The notes beneath the pieces were generated by a model that saw nothing but the letters and a program-made list of their open reading frames with translations, was not told the origin of the DNA and did not search any database. Of a stretch of DNA of 36,409 bases, positions 1-7,638 are shown in pieces; position 1 is the first letter of the stretch, and each line of letters opens with the position of its first letter. Position numbers and translations under genes: made by a program. Location of the stretch: positions 1 to 36,409 of the forward strand of contig NZ_CAMLJP010000064.1 of assembly GCF_946480385.1 (NCBI RefSeq), written 5' to 3'. The stretch comes from an uncultured Azospirillum sp. GTDB taxonomy: Bacteria; Pseudomonadota; Alphaproteobacteria; Azospirillales; Azospirillaceae.

Positions 1-104
1 AGGCTCCAGAGACCATCCTGTGATGTAGCGGTGCTGACGTCGAGCTCGTCGGCGTCGCGCCCGGCGAGCTCCCGGGCTACCCCGAAATAGAGAATGCGTG
101 CCAT
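1..104 (-). CDS. moaD: MoaD-like molybdopterin synthase small subunit, N-terminal fragment cut by window edge
   Basis: A short minus-strand reading frame starts at the ATG at 104 and runs off the left edge after 34 codons. The translation begins MARILYFGVARELAGRDADE, which resembles the first beta strand and helix of MoaD (consensus-like LYFxxxRELxG). MoaD is the ubiquitin-fold sulfur carrier that, as its C-terminal thiocarboxylate, gives sulfur to precursor Z with MoaE in molybdenum cofactor synthesis. The C-terminal Gly-Gly that would confirm it lies outside the window. It starts 35 bp downstream of the oxidase subunit I stop, on the same strand, so cotranscription is possible. No clear Shine-Dalgarno is seen. 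The identification rests on about 34 residues. Confidence 0.6.
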   Translation of the reverse strand, partial: MARILYFGVARELAGRDADELDVSTATSQDGLWS

Positions 105-139
105 CGAGTCAAGATACGGGCTGTGGGATGACGGGGGTG

Positions 140-1783
140 TCAGACATCCTGCGGCTCCGGTTCCGGCCGGTACTGGTAGGGCGGGCGGGTGACGGTGGGT
201 GTCACGTCGAAATTGTGGGTGGGCGGGGGGGAGGAGGTCTGCCACTCCAGCCCGGTTGCCGCCCACGGGTTGGATCCTGCCCGCTTGCCGCGGAACAGCG
301 ACCAGCCGAGATAGAAGAAGGGCAGCGCATAGCCGATCGCCAGCACCGACGCGCCGGCCGACGAGAAGATGTTCCAGACCTGGAATTCCGGTGGGTAGGA
401 ATAATAGCGCCGTTCCATCCCCAGATAGCCCAGGATGAATTGCGGGAAGAAGGTCAGGTTGAAGCCGAAGAAGATCAGCAGCGCCGCGATGCGCGCCCAC
501 CATTCGGGATAAAACCGCCCCGTCACCTTGGGCCACCAGTAATGCAGCCCACCGAAATAGGCGCTGACCATGCCGCCGACCATGATGTAGTGGAAATGCG
601 CCACAACGAAATAGGTGTCGGTGACATGGACGTCGAAGGCGAGGTTGGCGACGAACAGCCCGGTCAGCCCGCCGATGGTGAACAGCCCGATGAAGCCCAG
701 GGCATAGAGCATCGGCGCGTCGAAGCTGATCCAGCCCTTGTGCAGCGTGGCGGTCCAGTTGAACACCTTGATCGCCGACGGCACCGCGATGATGTAGCTG
801 AGCAACGAGAAGACCAGCCCGGCATAGAGCGAGATGCCGGCGACGAACATGTGGTGTGCCCACACGAAGAAGCCGATGATTGCGATGGTGATGCTCGACC
901 ACACCACGAACTTGTAGCCGAACAGCGGCTTGCGGGCGAAGCAGGGCACGATCTCGCTGATCACGCCGAACCCCGGCAGGATCATGATGTAGACCGCGGG
1001 GTGGGAGTAGAACCAGAACAGGTGCTGGAACAGCAGCGGATCGCCGCCCAGCGCCGGGTCGAAGATGCCGACCCGCAGCAGCCGTTCCACCGCCACCAGC
1101 ATCAGCGTGATCGCCAGCACCGGCGTCGCCAGCACCATGATGACCGAGGTGGCGTAGTTCGACCAGACGAACACCGGCAGCCGGTACCACGTCATCCCCG
1201 GCGCCCGCATCCGGTGGGTGGTGACGATGAAGTTCAGCCCGGTCAGGATGGAAGAGAATCCGACGGCGAACACGGCCGCCAGCGCCAGCACCACATAGCC
1301 GTTGGAATAGAGCGACGAAAAGGGCGTGTAGAAGGTCCAGCCGGTGTCGACCCCGCCGATCAGGATGGCGAACAGCGCCAGGAACCCGGCCCCGACATAC
1401 AGGTACCAGCTGAGCAGGTTCAGGCGCGGGAAGGCCAGATCCTTGGCGCCGATCATCAGCGGGATCAGGAAATTGCCCATGGTGTTGGGGATCGATGGGA
1501 TCAGGAAGAACCAGACCATCACGATGCCGTGCAGCGTAAACAGGCGGTTGTAGATGTCCGGCGTGAAGATGCCGGCCGGCGTCACCAGATTCAGCCGGAT
1601 CAGAGTCGCCGCCAGCCCGCCGACGAAGAAGAAGAAGGTGATCGACAGGGTGTAGAGGATGGCGATCCGCTTGTGGTCCTTGGTCAGCAGCCAGGACCGC
1701 AGGGTGACGCCTTCCTCCGTCAGGTAGTTCTTGGTGGCGACGACGGGTTCGTCCGGCTTTCCGGTCACGGTCGCGGTGGTCAT
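140..1783 (-). CDS. ctaD: Cytochrome c oxidase subunit I, A2-type (caa3 oxidase)
   Basis: The 547-residue catalytic subunit of a heme-copper oxidase reduces oxygen to water and pumps protons across the inner membrane. It has about 12 hydrophobic segments. Visible ligands are His85 (heme a, FTLHGIVM), His261 and Tyr265 (CuB and the cross-linked Tyr), His310-His311 (CuB), and His396/His398 (hemes, AHFHY). Asp115 sits in [11 protein letters not shown] at the D-channel entry, and Lys339 in the K-channel helix. Helix VI reads YSHPAVY (259-265) instead of the HPEVY of A1 enzymes, so the proton-transfer Glu is absent and the enzyme belongs to the A2 class known from Rhodothermus caa3 oxidase. The start overlaps the subunit II stop as ATGA. 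No subunit III or IV gene is seen here. Confidence 0.96.
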   Translation of the reverse strand: MTTATVTGKPDEPVVATKNYLTEEGVTLRSWLLTKDHKRIAILYTLSITFFFFVGGLAATLIRLNLVTPAGIFTPDIYNRLFTLHGIVMVWFFLIPSIPNTMGNFLIPLMIGAKDLAFPRLNLLSWYLYVGAGFLALFAILIGGVDTGWTFYTPFSSLYSNGYVVLALAAVFAVGFSSILTGLNFIVTTHRMRAPGMTWYRLPVFVWSNYATSVIMVLATPVLAITLMLVAVERLLRVGIFDPALGGDPLLFQHLFWFYSHPAVYIMILPGFGVISEIVPCFARKPLFGYKFVVWSSITIAIIGFFVWAHHMFVAGISLYAGLVFSLLSYIIAVPSAIKVFNWTATLHKGWISFDAPMLYALGFIGLFTIGGLTGLFVANLAFDVHVTDTYFVVAHFHYIMVGGMVSAYFGGLHYWWPKVTGRFYPEWWARIAALLIFFGFNLTFFPQFILGYLGMERRYYSYPPEFQVWNIFSSAGASVLAIGYALPFFYLGWSLFRGKRAGSNPWAATGLEWQTSSPPPTHNFDVTPTVTRPPYQYRPEPEPQDV

Positions 1784-2793
1784 TGGGCGGGCCTTTCCGC
1801 GCTCCCGGCCGCTTGGCCGGCTTGAGATGGTCCGGCCGCTTGGCCGGTTTGGGAGTTCCGGGCCGTCTTGTCGGCCAGCGATTTGATGTAGGCGACGAGC
1901 TTCAGCAGATCGTCCTCGCCGATCTGCCCGGCGAAGGAAGGCATGACCGGCGGATAGCCGGCGGCGATCTCCGACTTCGGCTTCAGGATCGAATCGCGGA
2001 TGTAGCGGTCGTCGGCGATGACGGTTCGGCCGTCCTGCAGCGGCACCGGACGGCCGAACAGCCCCTCAAGCCGGGGGGCATGGACGGTGCTGGCGGTGCC
2101 GTGGCAGCCGCTGCAGCCATAGCTGCGGAACAGCGCCTCTCCCTCCTGGGCGAGGCTGGGGCCGGGATCCTGGCTGTCGAGCCAGCGCTGGAAGTCGGAC
2201 GGTTCCATGACGACGACGCTGCCGCCCATCCGGGCATGCCAGGTGCCGCAGAACTCCGCGCAGAACAGGCGGTACTCGCCGACCTTCGTCGGGGTGAACC
2301 ACAGCGTCTCGTAGCGGCCGGGAAGGGCGTCCTGGCGGACGCGGAAGGCGGGAATGGCGAAGTCGTGGATCACGTCCTGCGAGGTCAGCACCAGCCGCAC
2401 CGGCCTGCCGACCGGGACATGCAGCGTGTCGATCTCGCGCTGGCCGCCGGGATGCTCGATCTTCCACATCCACTGCTTGCCGACGACATAGATGTCGGTC
2501 GCGTCCTTGGGCGGGCTGTGGATGCCGACATAGAGGTCCGCCCCCCAGAAATAGAGGCCGAGGAAGGCGATGAAGGTGGCGACCGTCCAGGCGGTCTCGA
2601 CCCTCCAGGTCCGGCCCAGCCGGTCGCCGCGCTCCACCTTGCTGCTCTTCCGGTAGCGGACGCAGAAGAGGATCATCAGCCCGAAGACCAGCAGCAGGAT
2701 GAAGACGCTGGTGCCGATCAGGGCCGCGAACAGCCAGTCCATGTCGGCGGCATGGGCGGAAGCGGTGGGGGGGAGGAGTTGCATGCTTCCCAT
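1780..2793 (-). CDS. ctaC: caa3-type cytochrome c oxidase subunit II with fused cytochrome c domain
   Basis: This 337-residue protein takes electrons into the oxidase. Two transmembrane helices (about 18-44 and 68-90) precede a cupredoxin domain with a complete CuA site: His143, Cys178, Glu180, Cys182, His186 and Met189 ([12 protein letters not shown]). A class I cytochrome c domain follows, with heme motif CSGCH (227-231) and a likely Met284 axial ligand (VMPSF). This makes it a caa3 enzyme that can accept electrons without soluble cytochrome c. The start at 2793 (or Met4 at 2784) was chosen because the open frame upstream runs into the SCO gene. The C-terminal tail contains a 27-bp tandem duplication (GQAAGPSQA, then GQAAGSAER). 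The stop overlaps the subunit I start. Confidence 0.94.
   Translation of the reverse strand: MGSMQLLPPTASAHAADMDWLFAALIGTSVFILLLVFGLMILFCVRYRKSSKVERGDRLGRTWRVETAWTVATFIAFLGLYFWGADLYVGIHSPPKDATDIYVVGKQWMWKIEHPGGQREIDTLHVPVGRPVRLVLTSQDVIHDFAIPAFRVRQDALPGRYETLWFTPTKVGEYRLFCAEFCGTWHARMGGSVVVMEPSDFQRWLDSQDPGPSLAQEGEALFRSYGCSGCHGTASTVHAPRLEGLFGRPVPLQDGRTVIADDRYIRDSILKPKSEIAAGYPPVMPSFAGQIGEDDLLKLVAYIKSLADKTARNSQTGQAAGPSQAGQAAGSAERPAQ
1805..1847 (-). repeat. 27-bp-period tandem repeat in the subunit II tail
   Basis: The 16-base unit CCGGCCGCTTGGCCGG occurs at 1805-1820 and again at 1832-1847. The 27-bp period equals nine codons, so the duplication keeps frame and lengthens the Gly/Gln/Ala-rich C-terminal tail of oxidase subunit II. 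Each unit is itself nearly palindromic. Confidence 0.8.
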
Positions 2794-2801
2794 GGCCGTC
2801 C

Positions 2802-3614
2802 TCACCCCTTCCCCGGCCGGCGGGTGGCCCGCCACACCAGCAGCCCGACGCCGAGGACCGAGACGGCGCCGGTGGCCTGCATCAGGCGGCCCACCTGCGA
2901 GTTGTATTTGCCCTGCGCCGGATCGTAGCCGTAGCAGAGCAGCAGCAGATGGTCGGTCACCGACCCGACGGCACCCTTGGAGGCGTCGACCAGCCCCAGC
3001 CGCAGGTCGGTGGGGTCGTAGCCGATCCCCAGGATATAGCGGGAGACCGTGCCGCCCGGCGAGACCAGCACCACGCCGGCGGGATGGGCGTATTGCCCGC
3101 TGGCCTCGTCCAGCTTGTAGGGGAAGCCGGCTGCGGTGGCGAGGCGGCGGACCTGCCGGCCATCGCCGGCCTGTTCGGCGACCAGCGGATGGATGGCGGC
3201 GGCCATCGCCGGATCGCGTTCGAAATGCCGCGCCTTCATCGCCGCGGCGTCGGCCGGGCTGTCGTTGGGATCGATGCTGACCGCCATCACCTCGTAATCC
3301 TTGCCCGGCGTCAGCGGCACCTGCTTGAGGGCCGCCGCCAGATCGCCCAACACCACGCCGCACAGCGTCGTGCAGCGGAAATAGTCGAAGACCAGAACCA
3401 GCGGCTTGGCTCCGTCGAACAGGGTCGCGGTTGTGACGGCATTGCCGGCCTCGTCGCGCAGCCGGACGTCGCGCGGCAACTGCGCCCCCGGATGCTGGTC
3501 GAAGGCAAAGTCCTTGAAGCCGGAGGGTAGCAGGGCCGTCGGCGAGGCCTGCGCACCTGTCACGGGCAGGGCCAGCAGAAGACCGAGTAGGGGGACGATG
3601 GCGAGCCGTCTCAT
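2802..3614 (-). CDS. SCO1/SenC-family copper chaperone
   Basis: This 270-residue protein has an N-terminal signal peptide (about 1-23, ending AQAS), a thioredoxin-fold domain and a C-terminal hydrophobic segment (about 243-262). It carries the SCO copper-binding CxxxC (Cys81-TTL-Cys85) and the distal His177 (YAHPAG), as expected for a protein that delivers copper to, or reduces, the CuA site of oxidase subunit II. It lies directly upstream of subunit II with an 8-bp gap, which fits that role. The C-terminal anchor differs from the N-terminal anchor of classic Sco1. Its start overlaps the stop of the preceding gene (ATGA type). Confidence 0.92.
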   Translation of the reverse strand: MRRLAIVPLLGLLLALPVTGAQASPTALLPSGFKDFAFDQHPGAQLPRDVRLRDEAGNAVTTATLFDGAKPLVLVFDYFRCTTLCGVVLGDLAAALKQVPLTPGKDYEVMAVSIDPNDSPADAAAMKARHFERDPAMAAAIHPLVAEQAGDGRQVRRLATAAGFPYKLDEASGQYAHPAGVVLVSPGGTVSRYILGIGYDPTDLRLGLVDASKGAVGSVTDHLLLLCYGYDPAQGKYNSQVGRLMQATGAVSVLGVGLLVWRATRRPGKG

Positions 3615-4105
3615 CGCTGCCGCTCCTGCCTTGCGTCAGCCGGCCAGTCGGGAATGCCGTGCTCGGCGACGCGGCGCATCGCCTCGTCGATGGGTATGTG
3701 GGCGATGCCGCGCTCGCGGTCGGTCCAGCCGTAGCCGGTCAGCCGCTCCAGCGACTCTGCCTTGTAGCGCTTAAAGTCAGCGGGGGGATCGGTCTGCAGG
3801 CGTGGCTCCGGCATCGGTGTGGTCAGGGCTCGGTTCCGGTCGGCGGTCGCATTGGGGAAGATCAGCATCAGCGACACCACGACCGTTCCGATCAGGCCGG
3901 CCGCCAGTCCGCCGAGCAGCACGAACAGCCAGGGCGGCGTGTCCCGTGTCTCGAAGCGCGTGTCGGGATTGCGGCCCTCCTGGTCCGGCTGTTTCGGCGA
4001 ACGGCCGCGTCCCAGTCGCGCCCAGCCCCACAGCAACGCCGCCGCGGTCCCGGCGAAGCCCGGCCGGCTGGTGTTCGGCCGGCTGATGCGTGTGGCCTTA
4101 TCCAT
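3611..4105 (-). CDS. Single-span membrane protein of the ACIII-caa3 operon, function unknown
   Basis: I cannot assign this 164-residue protein to a named family. It has a basic N-terminal stretch (about 1-55), one hydrophobic segment (about 60-83, PPWLFVLLGGLAAGLIGTVV) and a charged C-terminal domain containing LTGYGWTDRERGIAHIPIDE. The last part resembles the short 'IPIDEAM' tails of small proteins beside alternative complex III operons. That likeness is from memory and not checked. The start at 4105 has a strong Shine-Dalgarno (GGAGGGAG, about 6-9 bases upstream) and overlaps the actF stop by 8 bp. Its place between actF and the SCO gene suggests a small supercomplex subunit or assembly factor. 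Confidence 0.75.
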   Translation of the reverse strand: MDKATRISRPNTSRPGFAGTAAALLWGWARLGRGRSPKQPDQEGRNPDTRFETRDTPPWLFVLLGGLAAGLIGTVVVSLMLIFPNATADRNRALTTPMPEPRLQTDPPADFKRYKAESLERLTGYGWTDRERGIAHIPIDEAMRRVAEHGIPDWPADARQERQR

Positions 4106-5186
4106 GGCGGACTCCCTCCGCCATCAAGGCGGCCTGCGGGGCGTGCCCGCTCCTGGCGGAGTGCCGCCGGTCGGCGCCGAGGCGCCACAGGAACACCGCC
4201 ATGCCGGCGCCGCCCATCGCCAGCGCCGCGGCGGGGGCGAACCAGGTGAAGCCACCCTCCAGCCCCGGCATGATCAGCCACCAGCATTCCAGCAGATGGG
4301 CGGCGAGGAGCAGCAGGCAGACGGTGGCCAGCCCGCCCCGGCTGCGCTTTACCGGCCACCAGATCAGAGCGGCGAATGGCAGCGCCCCCTGCGCCAGGGC
4401 ACCCAGCACCGCGACCCAGCCCCAGCCGCCGGACAGGCGCGCGACATACCAGGGGATCTCATGCGGCAGATTCTCCTGCCAGACGATCAGGAACTGCATG
4501 AAGGACAGGTAGAACCACAGCAGGATGGCAGCGATCAGCAGGCTGCCCAGATCGCGCCGTTGCCCGGCGTCCGTCCGTCCGCCCAGGATTGCAGCCAGCG
4601 TCGCCAGCGCCAGGGCGCCCAGCAATTGGCCGCTGACGATCATCATCCCGTAGATGCTGGACCCCCAATCGGGCTCGACCGACATGAACCAGTCGAAGGA
4701 GGCGAAGGTGACGGTCAGCCCCAGCAGGATCAGCCCCGGTGCCGCCAGCGGGTTGCGGGCCCGTCCCGCGCGCAGCAGCGCCGCCAGGGCCAGCCCCAGC
4801 CAGACCACGGCATAGACCGCCGCCCGTCCGTAGAAGAAGGGGGCGTTCAGGTAGAAGCGGTTCTTCAGATGCACGGCCTCCGCCGCTCTAGCCCAGGGAT
4901 ACAGCTCCGGCAGCAGGAGCAGCACCGGCACCAGAAGCAGGAGCGCCAGCGGCAGCACGGCGACCATCGCCCGCAGGGGCGGCACCGCGGCAGACCCCCA
5001 GCGCCCGCCGGTCAGATCATGGGCGAACAGCAGCATCATGGCGCCCAGCGGCAGCCCGATCCAGAAGGCGAAGGATGCCAGCCAGCCGCGCAGCACCGCC
5101 TGCGGATCGAACAGCGCGCCGACGGCGCAGACCGCGGCGCCGGCAAGAGCCGCGCCGATGGCGGCAAGAAGCGGGCGCCAGCTCAT
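4098..5186 (-). CDS. actF: ActF, alternative complex III integral membrane subunit
   Basis: This 362-residue, very hydrophobic protein has about ten predicted membrane helices. It matches the shorter NrfD/PsrC-like subunit ActF of alternative complex III (quinol:cytochrome c oxidoreductase). ActF and ActC are related and form the membrane core. In structures of the complex ActC holds the quinol site, while ActF is thought to contribute a proton path. The stretch [16 protein letters not shown] and the segment around [20 protein letters not shown] are typical of the family. The start at 5186 overlaps the actE stop (ATGA). The next gene starts inside its last codons. Confidence 0.9.
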   Translation of the reverse strand: MSWRPLLAAIGAALAGAAVCAVGALFDPQAVLRGWLASFAFWIGLPLGAMMLLFAHDLTGGRWGSAAVPPLRAMVAVLPLALLLLVPVLLLLPELYPWARAAEAVHLKNRFYLNAPFFYGRAAVYAVVWLGLALAALLRAGRARNPLAAPGLILLGLTVTFASFDWFMSVEPDWGSSIYGMMIVSGQLLGALALATLAAILGGRTDAGQRRDLGSLLIAAILLWFYLSFMQFLIVWQENLPHEIPWYVARLSGGWGWVAVLGALAQGALPFAALIWWPVKRSRGGLATVCLLLLAAHLLECWWLIMPGLEGGFTWFAPAAALAMGGAGMAVFLWRLGADRRHSARSGHAPQAALMAEGVRHG

Positions 5187-5716
5187 CGCAGAGCCCCCCG
5201 CACATCGCCCGGCAACTCCGCCGCGGCGGTGTTCTGGCTGGTCTGCAGCGCCCGGATATAGGCGGCGATGGCCCAGCGGTCGTCGGGGCCGACACGGTCG
5301 GCATAGGAATACATCGCTCCCCAGCCGTTGGTTGCGACGTCGTAGAAATGCCGCGTCGGAGCCTTGCGCAGCGCCTCGCTGTGGAAGGAGGGCGGATGCG
5401 GGAAACCGCGCTGGACGATCATGCCGTTGCCGTCGCCGAGATAGCCGTGGCAGGGCGTGCAGTAGATCTCGTAGCGTTCCTTGCCGCGGGCCAGCAGAGC
5501 CGGCGTCAGCGCTGGGGGTGACTGCGGCTGGTCTTCACGAGCAACAGTGTTGGGCGCCGGCTCCGGCGGCCACGATCTGCTGCCGGGATTGGCGTTTGCC
5601 GGATTGGCATTGGCGGGTGTCCAGGTCTTGTCGCTCGGCTGCTTCGCCATGTTGTCGCAAGCCGCCAGCAGCACCGCCACGCTGAGCAGAAGGGCGAGGG
5701 GAAGCAGCCGGGTCAT
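5183..5716 (-). CDS. actE: ActE, lipoprotein monoheme cytochrome c of alternative complex III
   Basis: This 177-residue protein has a lipoprotein signal peptide with a lipobox (LLAAC, Cys20), so the mature protein should be lipid-anchored on the periplasmic face. A low-complexity linker (short Asn-Pro-Ala repeats, about 34-48) leads to a class I cytochrome c domain with heme motif CTPCH at 86-90 and [15 protein letters not shown] after it. This is the ActE pattern: the subunit passes electrons from the pentaheme ActA toward the oxidase. The start and stop overlap actD and actF, respectively, by 4 bp. Confidence 0.92.
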   Translation of the reverse strand: MTRLLPLALLLSVAVLLAACDNMAKQPSDKTWTPANANPANANPGSRSWPPEPAPNTVAREDQPQSPPALTPALLARGKERYEIYCTPCHGYLGDGNGMIVQRGFPHPPSFHSEALRKAPTRHFYDVATNGWGAMYSYADRVGPDDRWAIAAYIRALQTSQNTAAAELPGDVRGALR

Positions 5717-6264
5717 GCCGGCACCTCGTCGATCCGCACGCCTTCGCCATGTGGCAGCAGCCGTTGCAGCAGCTCGCCGTCGTCACGTCCCTCGCGCTCG
5801 GCGATCCAGATCAGGAACCGATCCTGCGAGGCATGCTCGAAACCGGGCGCATCGAAGATCGGATCATAGAGGCGCGGCAGCCGGCAGATCGTACAGAAGG
5901 CGAGGAAGCCGATCAGCAGGAAGGCCAGCGCCGCCAGTTCGAAGGTTGTCGTGCTGAAGGCTGGCCAGCTGTTCAGCGGCCGTCCGCCGATGTTCAGCGG
6001 ATAGCTCAGCACCATGCCCCAATATTGCAGGAAGAACCCGCCGATCGCACCCAGCGCGCCGGCCGCCACGATGATCAGCGGCAGCGCCCGCGGCTTGCGG
6101 CCCAGCAGGTCGTCGACCTCCTCCACCGCATAGGGGCTGTAGACTTCCAGGCGCGTGAAGCCTTCCTGCCGCAAGCGCCGCAGGGTTTCCAACATGGCGT
6201 CGGGGCTGTCGAAGGTGGCCAGCGTGCCGCGGACGCTGTGGCCGGTGCCGCGATGCGCCCTCAT
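5713..6264 (-). CDS. actD: ActD, DUF3341 membrane subunit of alternative complex III
   Basis: The 183-residue protein has an N-terminal cytoplasmic domain ([20 protein letters not shown]) and two transmembrane helices (about 62-84 and 105-127). It is a DUF3341-family subunit, ActD. The pattern [14 protein letters not shown] is characteristic. ActD packs beside ActC in the membrane and carries no cofactor. The start at 6264 was chosen because the ATG overlaps the actC stop as ATGA, even though the frame stays open much further upstream. Confidence 0.92.
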   Translation of the reverse strand: MRAHRGTGHSVRGTLATFDSPDAMLETLRRLRQEGFTRLEVYSPYAVEEVDDLLGRKPRALPLIIVAAGALGAIGGFFLQYWGMVLSYPLNIGGRPLNSWPAFSTTTFELAALAFLLIGFLAFCTICRLPRLYDPIFDAPGFEHASQDRFLIWIAEREGRDDGELLQRLLPHGEGVRIDEVPA

Positions 6265-7634
6265 CGCCCGCCCTCCGTCTTCTTCTTGTGGAGGAGTTCG
6301 CGCAGTTCGAACATCGACACGATCGGGATGAAGCGCAGCGCCAGGAAGAAGCCGGTCAGGAACAGACCCAGCGACCCCGCCAGCGTCGCCCAGTCCCAGA
6401 AGGTCGGCATGAAGACGAACCAGCTCGATTCCGTATAGTTCCGGTGCAGGCCCCCGACGACGATGACGTAGCGTTCGATCCACATGCCGACCACCACGCA
6501 CAGCGCGATCAGAAACAGCCGCGGGCGGTTCAGCCGCAGCGGCCGGAACCAAAGCAACTGCGGCACGACGCCGTTCAGGATGATCTTCGCCCAGTACCAG
6601 GGAGCGTAATAGCCGCCGAGTTCCGACATCACCACCGTGATCTCGTGCTCCTCCCCCCGGTAGAAGGGCATGAACACCTCCATCAGATAGCAGTAGGACA
6701 GCAGCAGGCTGGTGGTCAGCATCAGCCGCGCCAGCACGTCGACATGGCGGAGCGTGATGACGCCGGTGAGATCCAGCGCCCGGCGCAGCGGGATGACCAG
6801 CATCAGCACCACGGCGAAGCCGGACAGCGCGGCGCCGAAGACGAAATAGGGCGGGAACTGCGTCTCGTGCCATCCCGGCGTCAGGCCGCCGGCGAAGTCC
6901 AGCCCGACGATGCTGTGGATGGAACAGACCAGCGGCGCCATCAATGCTGCGAACAGGCCGTACAGGATCTTGAACTGGCGCCAGTGCCGCGACGACCCTT
7001 GCCAGCCCAGCGCCAGCAGACCGTACAGCACCCGCTGCCAGCGCCGCCGCGCCCGGTCGCGCAGGGTGGCGAGGTCGGGGAGAAGCCCGACATACCAGAA
7101 CAGCACCGAACCGGCGACATAGACCAGGATGGCGACGAAATCCCAATGCAGCGGGCTGCGGAACTGCGGCCACAGCGCCATCGTGTTGGGGTAGGGGAAC
7201 AGCCAGTAGAAATACCACCAGCGCCCGAGATGGATGACCGGCATGATCCCGGCGCAGGCGACGCAGAACACCGTCATGGTCTCGGCAAGGCGGCTGGTGG
7301 CGCTTCGCCATTCCGACCGGGTCAGGAAGAACAGGGCGGAGATCAGCGTCCCGCCGCTGGCCATGCCGACCCACCAGACATAGTTGCCGATGGCGAAGCC
7401 CCAGGCGACCGGCCAGTCGATGCCCCAGATGCCGACGCCGCGGATGAACAGCCAGCCGAGCGCCACCACGAACAGGCCGAGCAGCCCGAGCGACAGGCCG
7501 AAGCCGACCCACCACCACAGGGGCGTGCGGCGTTCCAGCACGAGGTCGCTGACATGGACGGTCACCGACAGGGCGGTCACGCCCGGTTCGACCACCCGTG
7601 TCAGGTCCTGTCTGATTTCGGGGGATGCGCCCAC
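6261..7634 (-). CDS. actC: ActC, NrfD-like quinol-binding membrane subunit
   Basis: This 457-residue polytopic protein, with about ten helices, belongs to the NrfD/PsrC family. In alternative complex III ActC is thought to bind and oxidise quinol on the periplasmic side and pass electrons to the Fe-S clusters of ActB. Family features include WWVGMASGGTLISALFFLTR, the segment around DFAGGLTPGWHETQFPPYFV, and SELGGYYAPWYW. Translation starts at a GTG (7634) preceded by AGGAGG, which lies in the last codons of actB, 4 bp upstream of the actB stop. The stop overlaps actD. Confidence 0.94.
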   Translation of the reverse strand: MGASPEIRQDLTRVVEPGVTALSVTVHVSDLVLERRTPLWWWVGFGLSLGLLGLFVVALGWLFIRGVGIWGIDWPVAWGFAIGNYVWWVGMASGGTLISALFFLTRSEWRSATSRLAETMTVFCVACAGIMPVIHLGRWWYFYWLFPYPNTMALWPQFRSPLHWDFVAILVYVAGSVLFWYVGLLPDLATLRDRARRRWQRVLYGLLALGWQGSSRHWRQFKILYGLFAALMAPLVCSIHSIVGLDFAGGLTPGWHETQFPPYFVFGAALSGFAVVLMLVIPLRRALDLTGVITLRHVDVLARLMLTTSLLLSYCYLMEVFMPFYRGEEHEITVVMSELGGYYAPWYWAKIILNGVVPQLLWFRPLRLNRPRLFLIALCVVVGMWIERYVIVVGGLHRNYTESSWFVFMPTFWDWATLAGSLGLFLTGFFLALRFIPIVSMFELRELLHKKKTEGGR

Positions 7635-7638
7635 CGCC

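Noticed and set aside
98..1825. 575-codon plus-strand open frame opposite oxidase subunit I
   Set aside because: It is antisense to a well-supported gene. Its Arg/Gln/Asp/His-rich composition is typical of shadows in GC-rich coding DNA.
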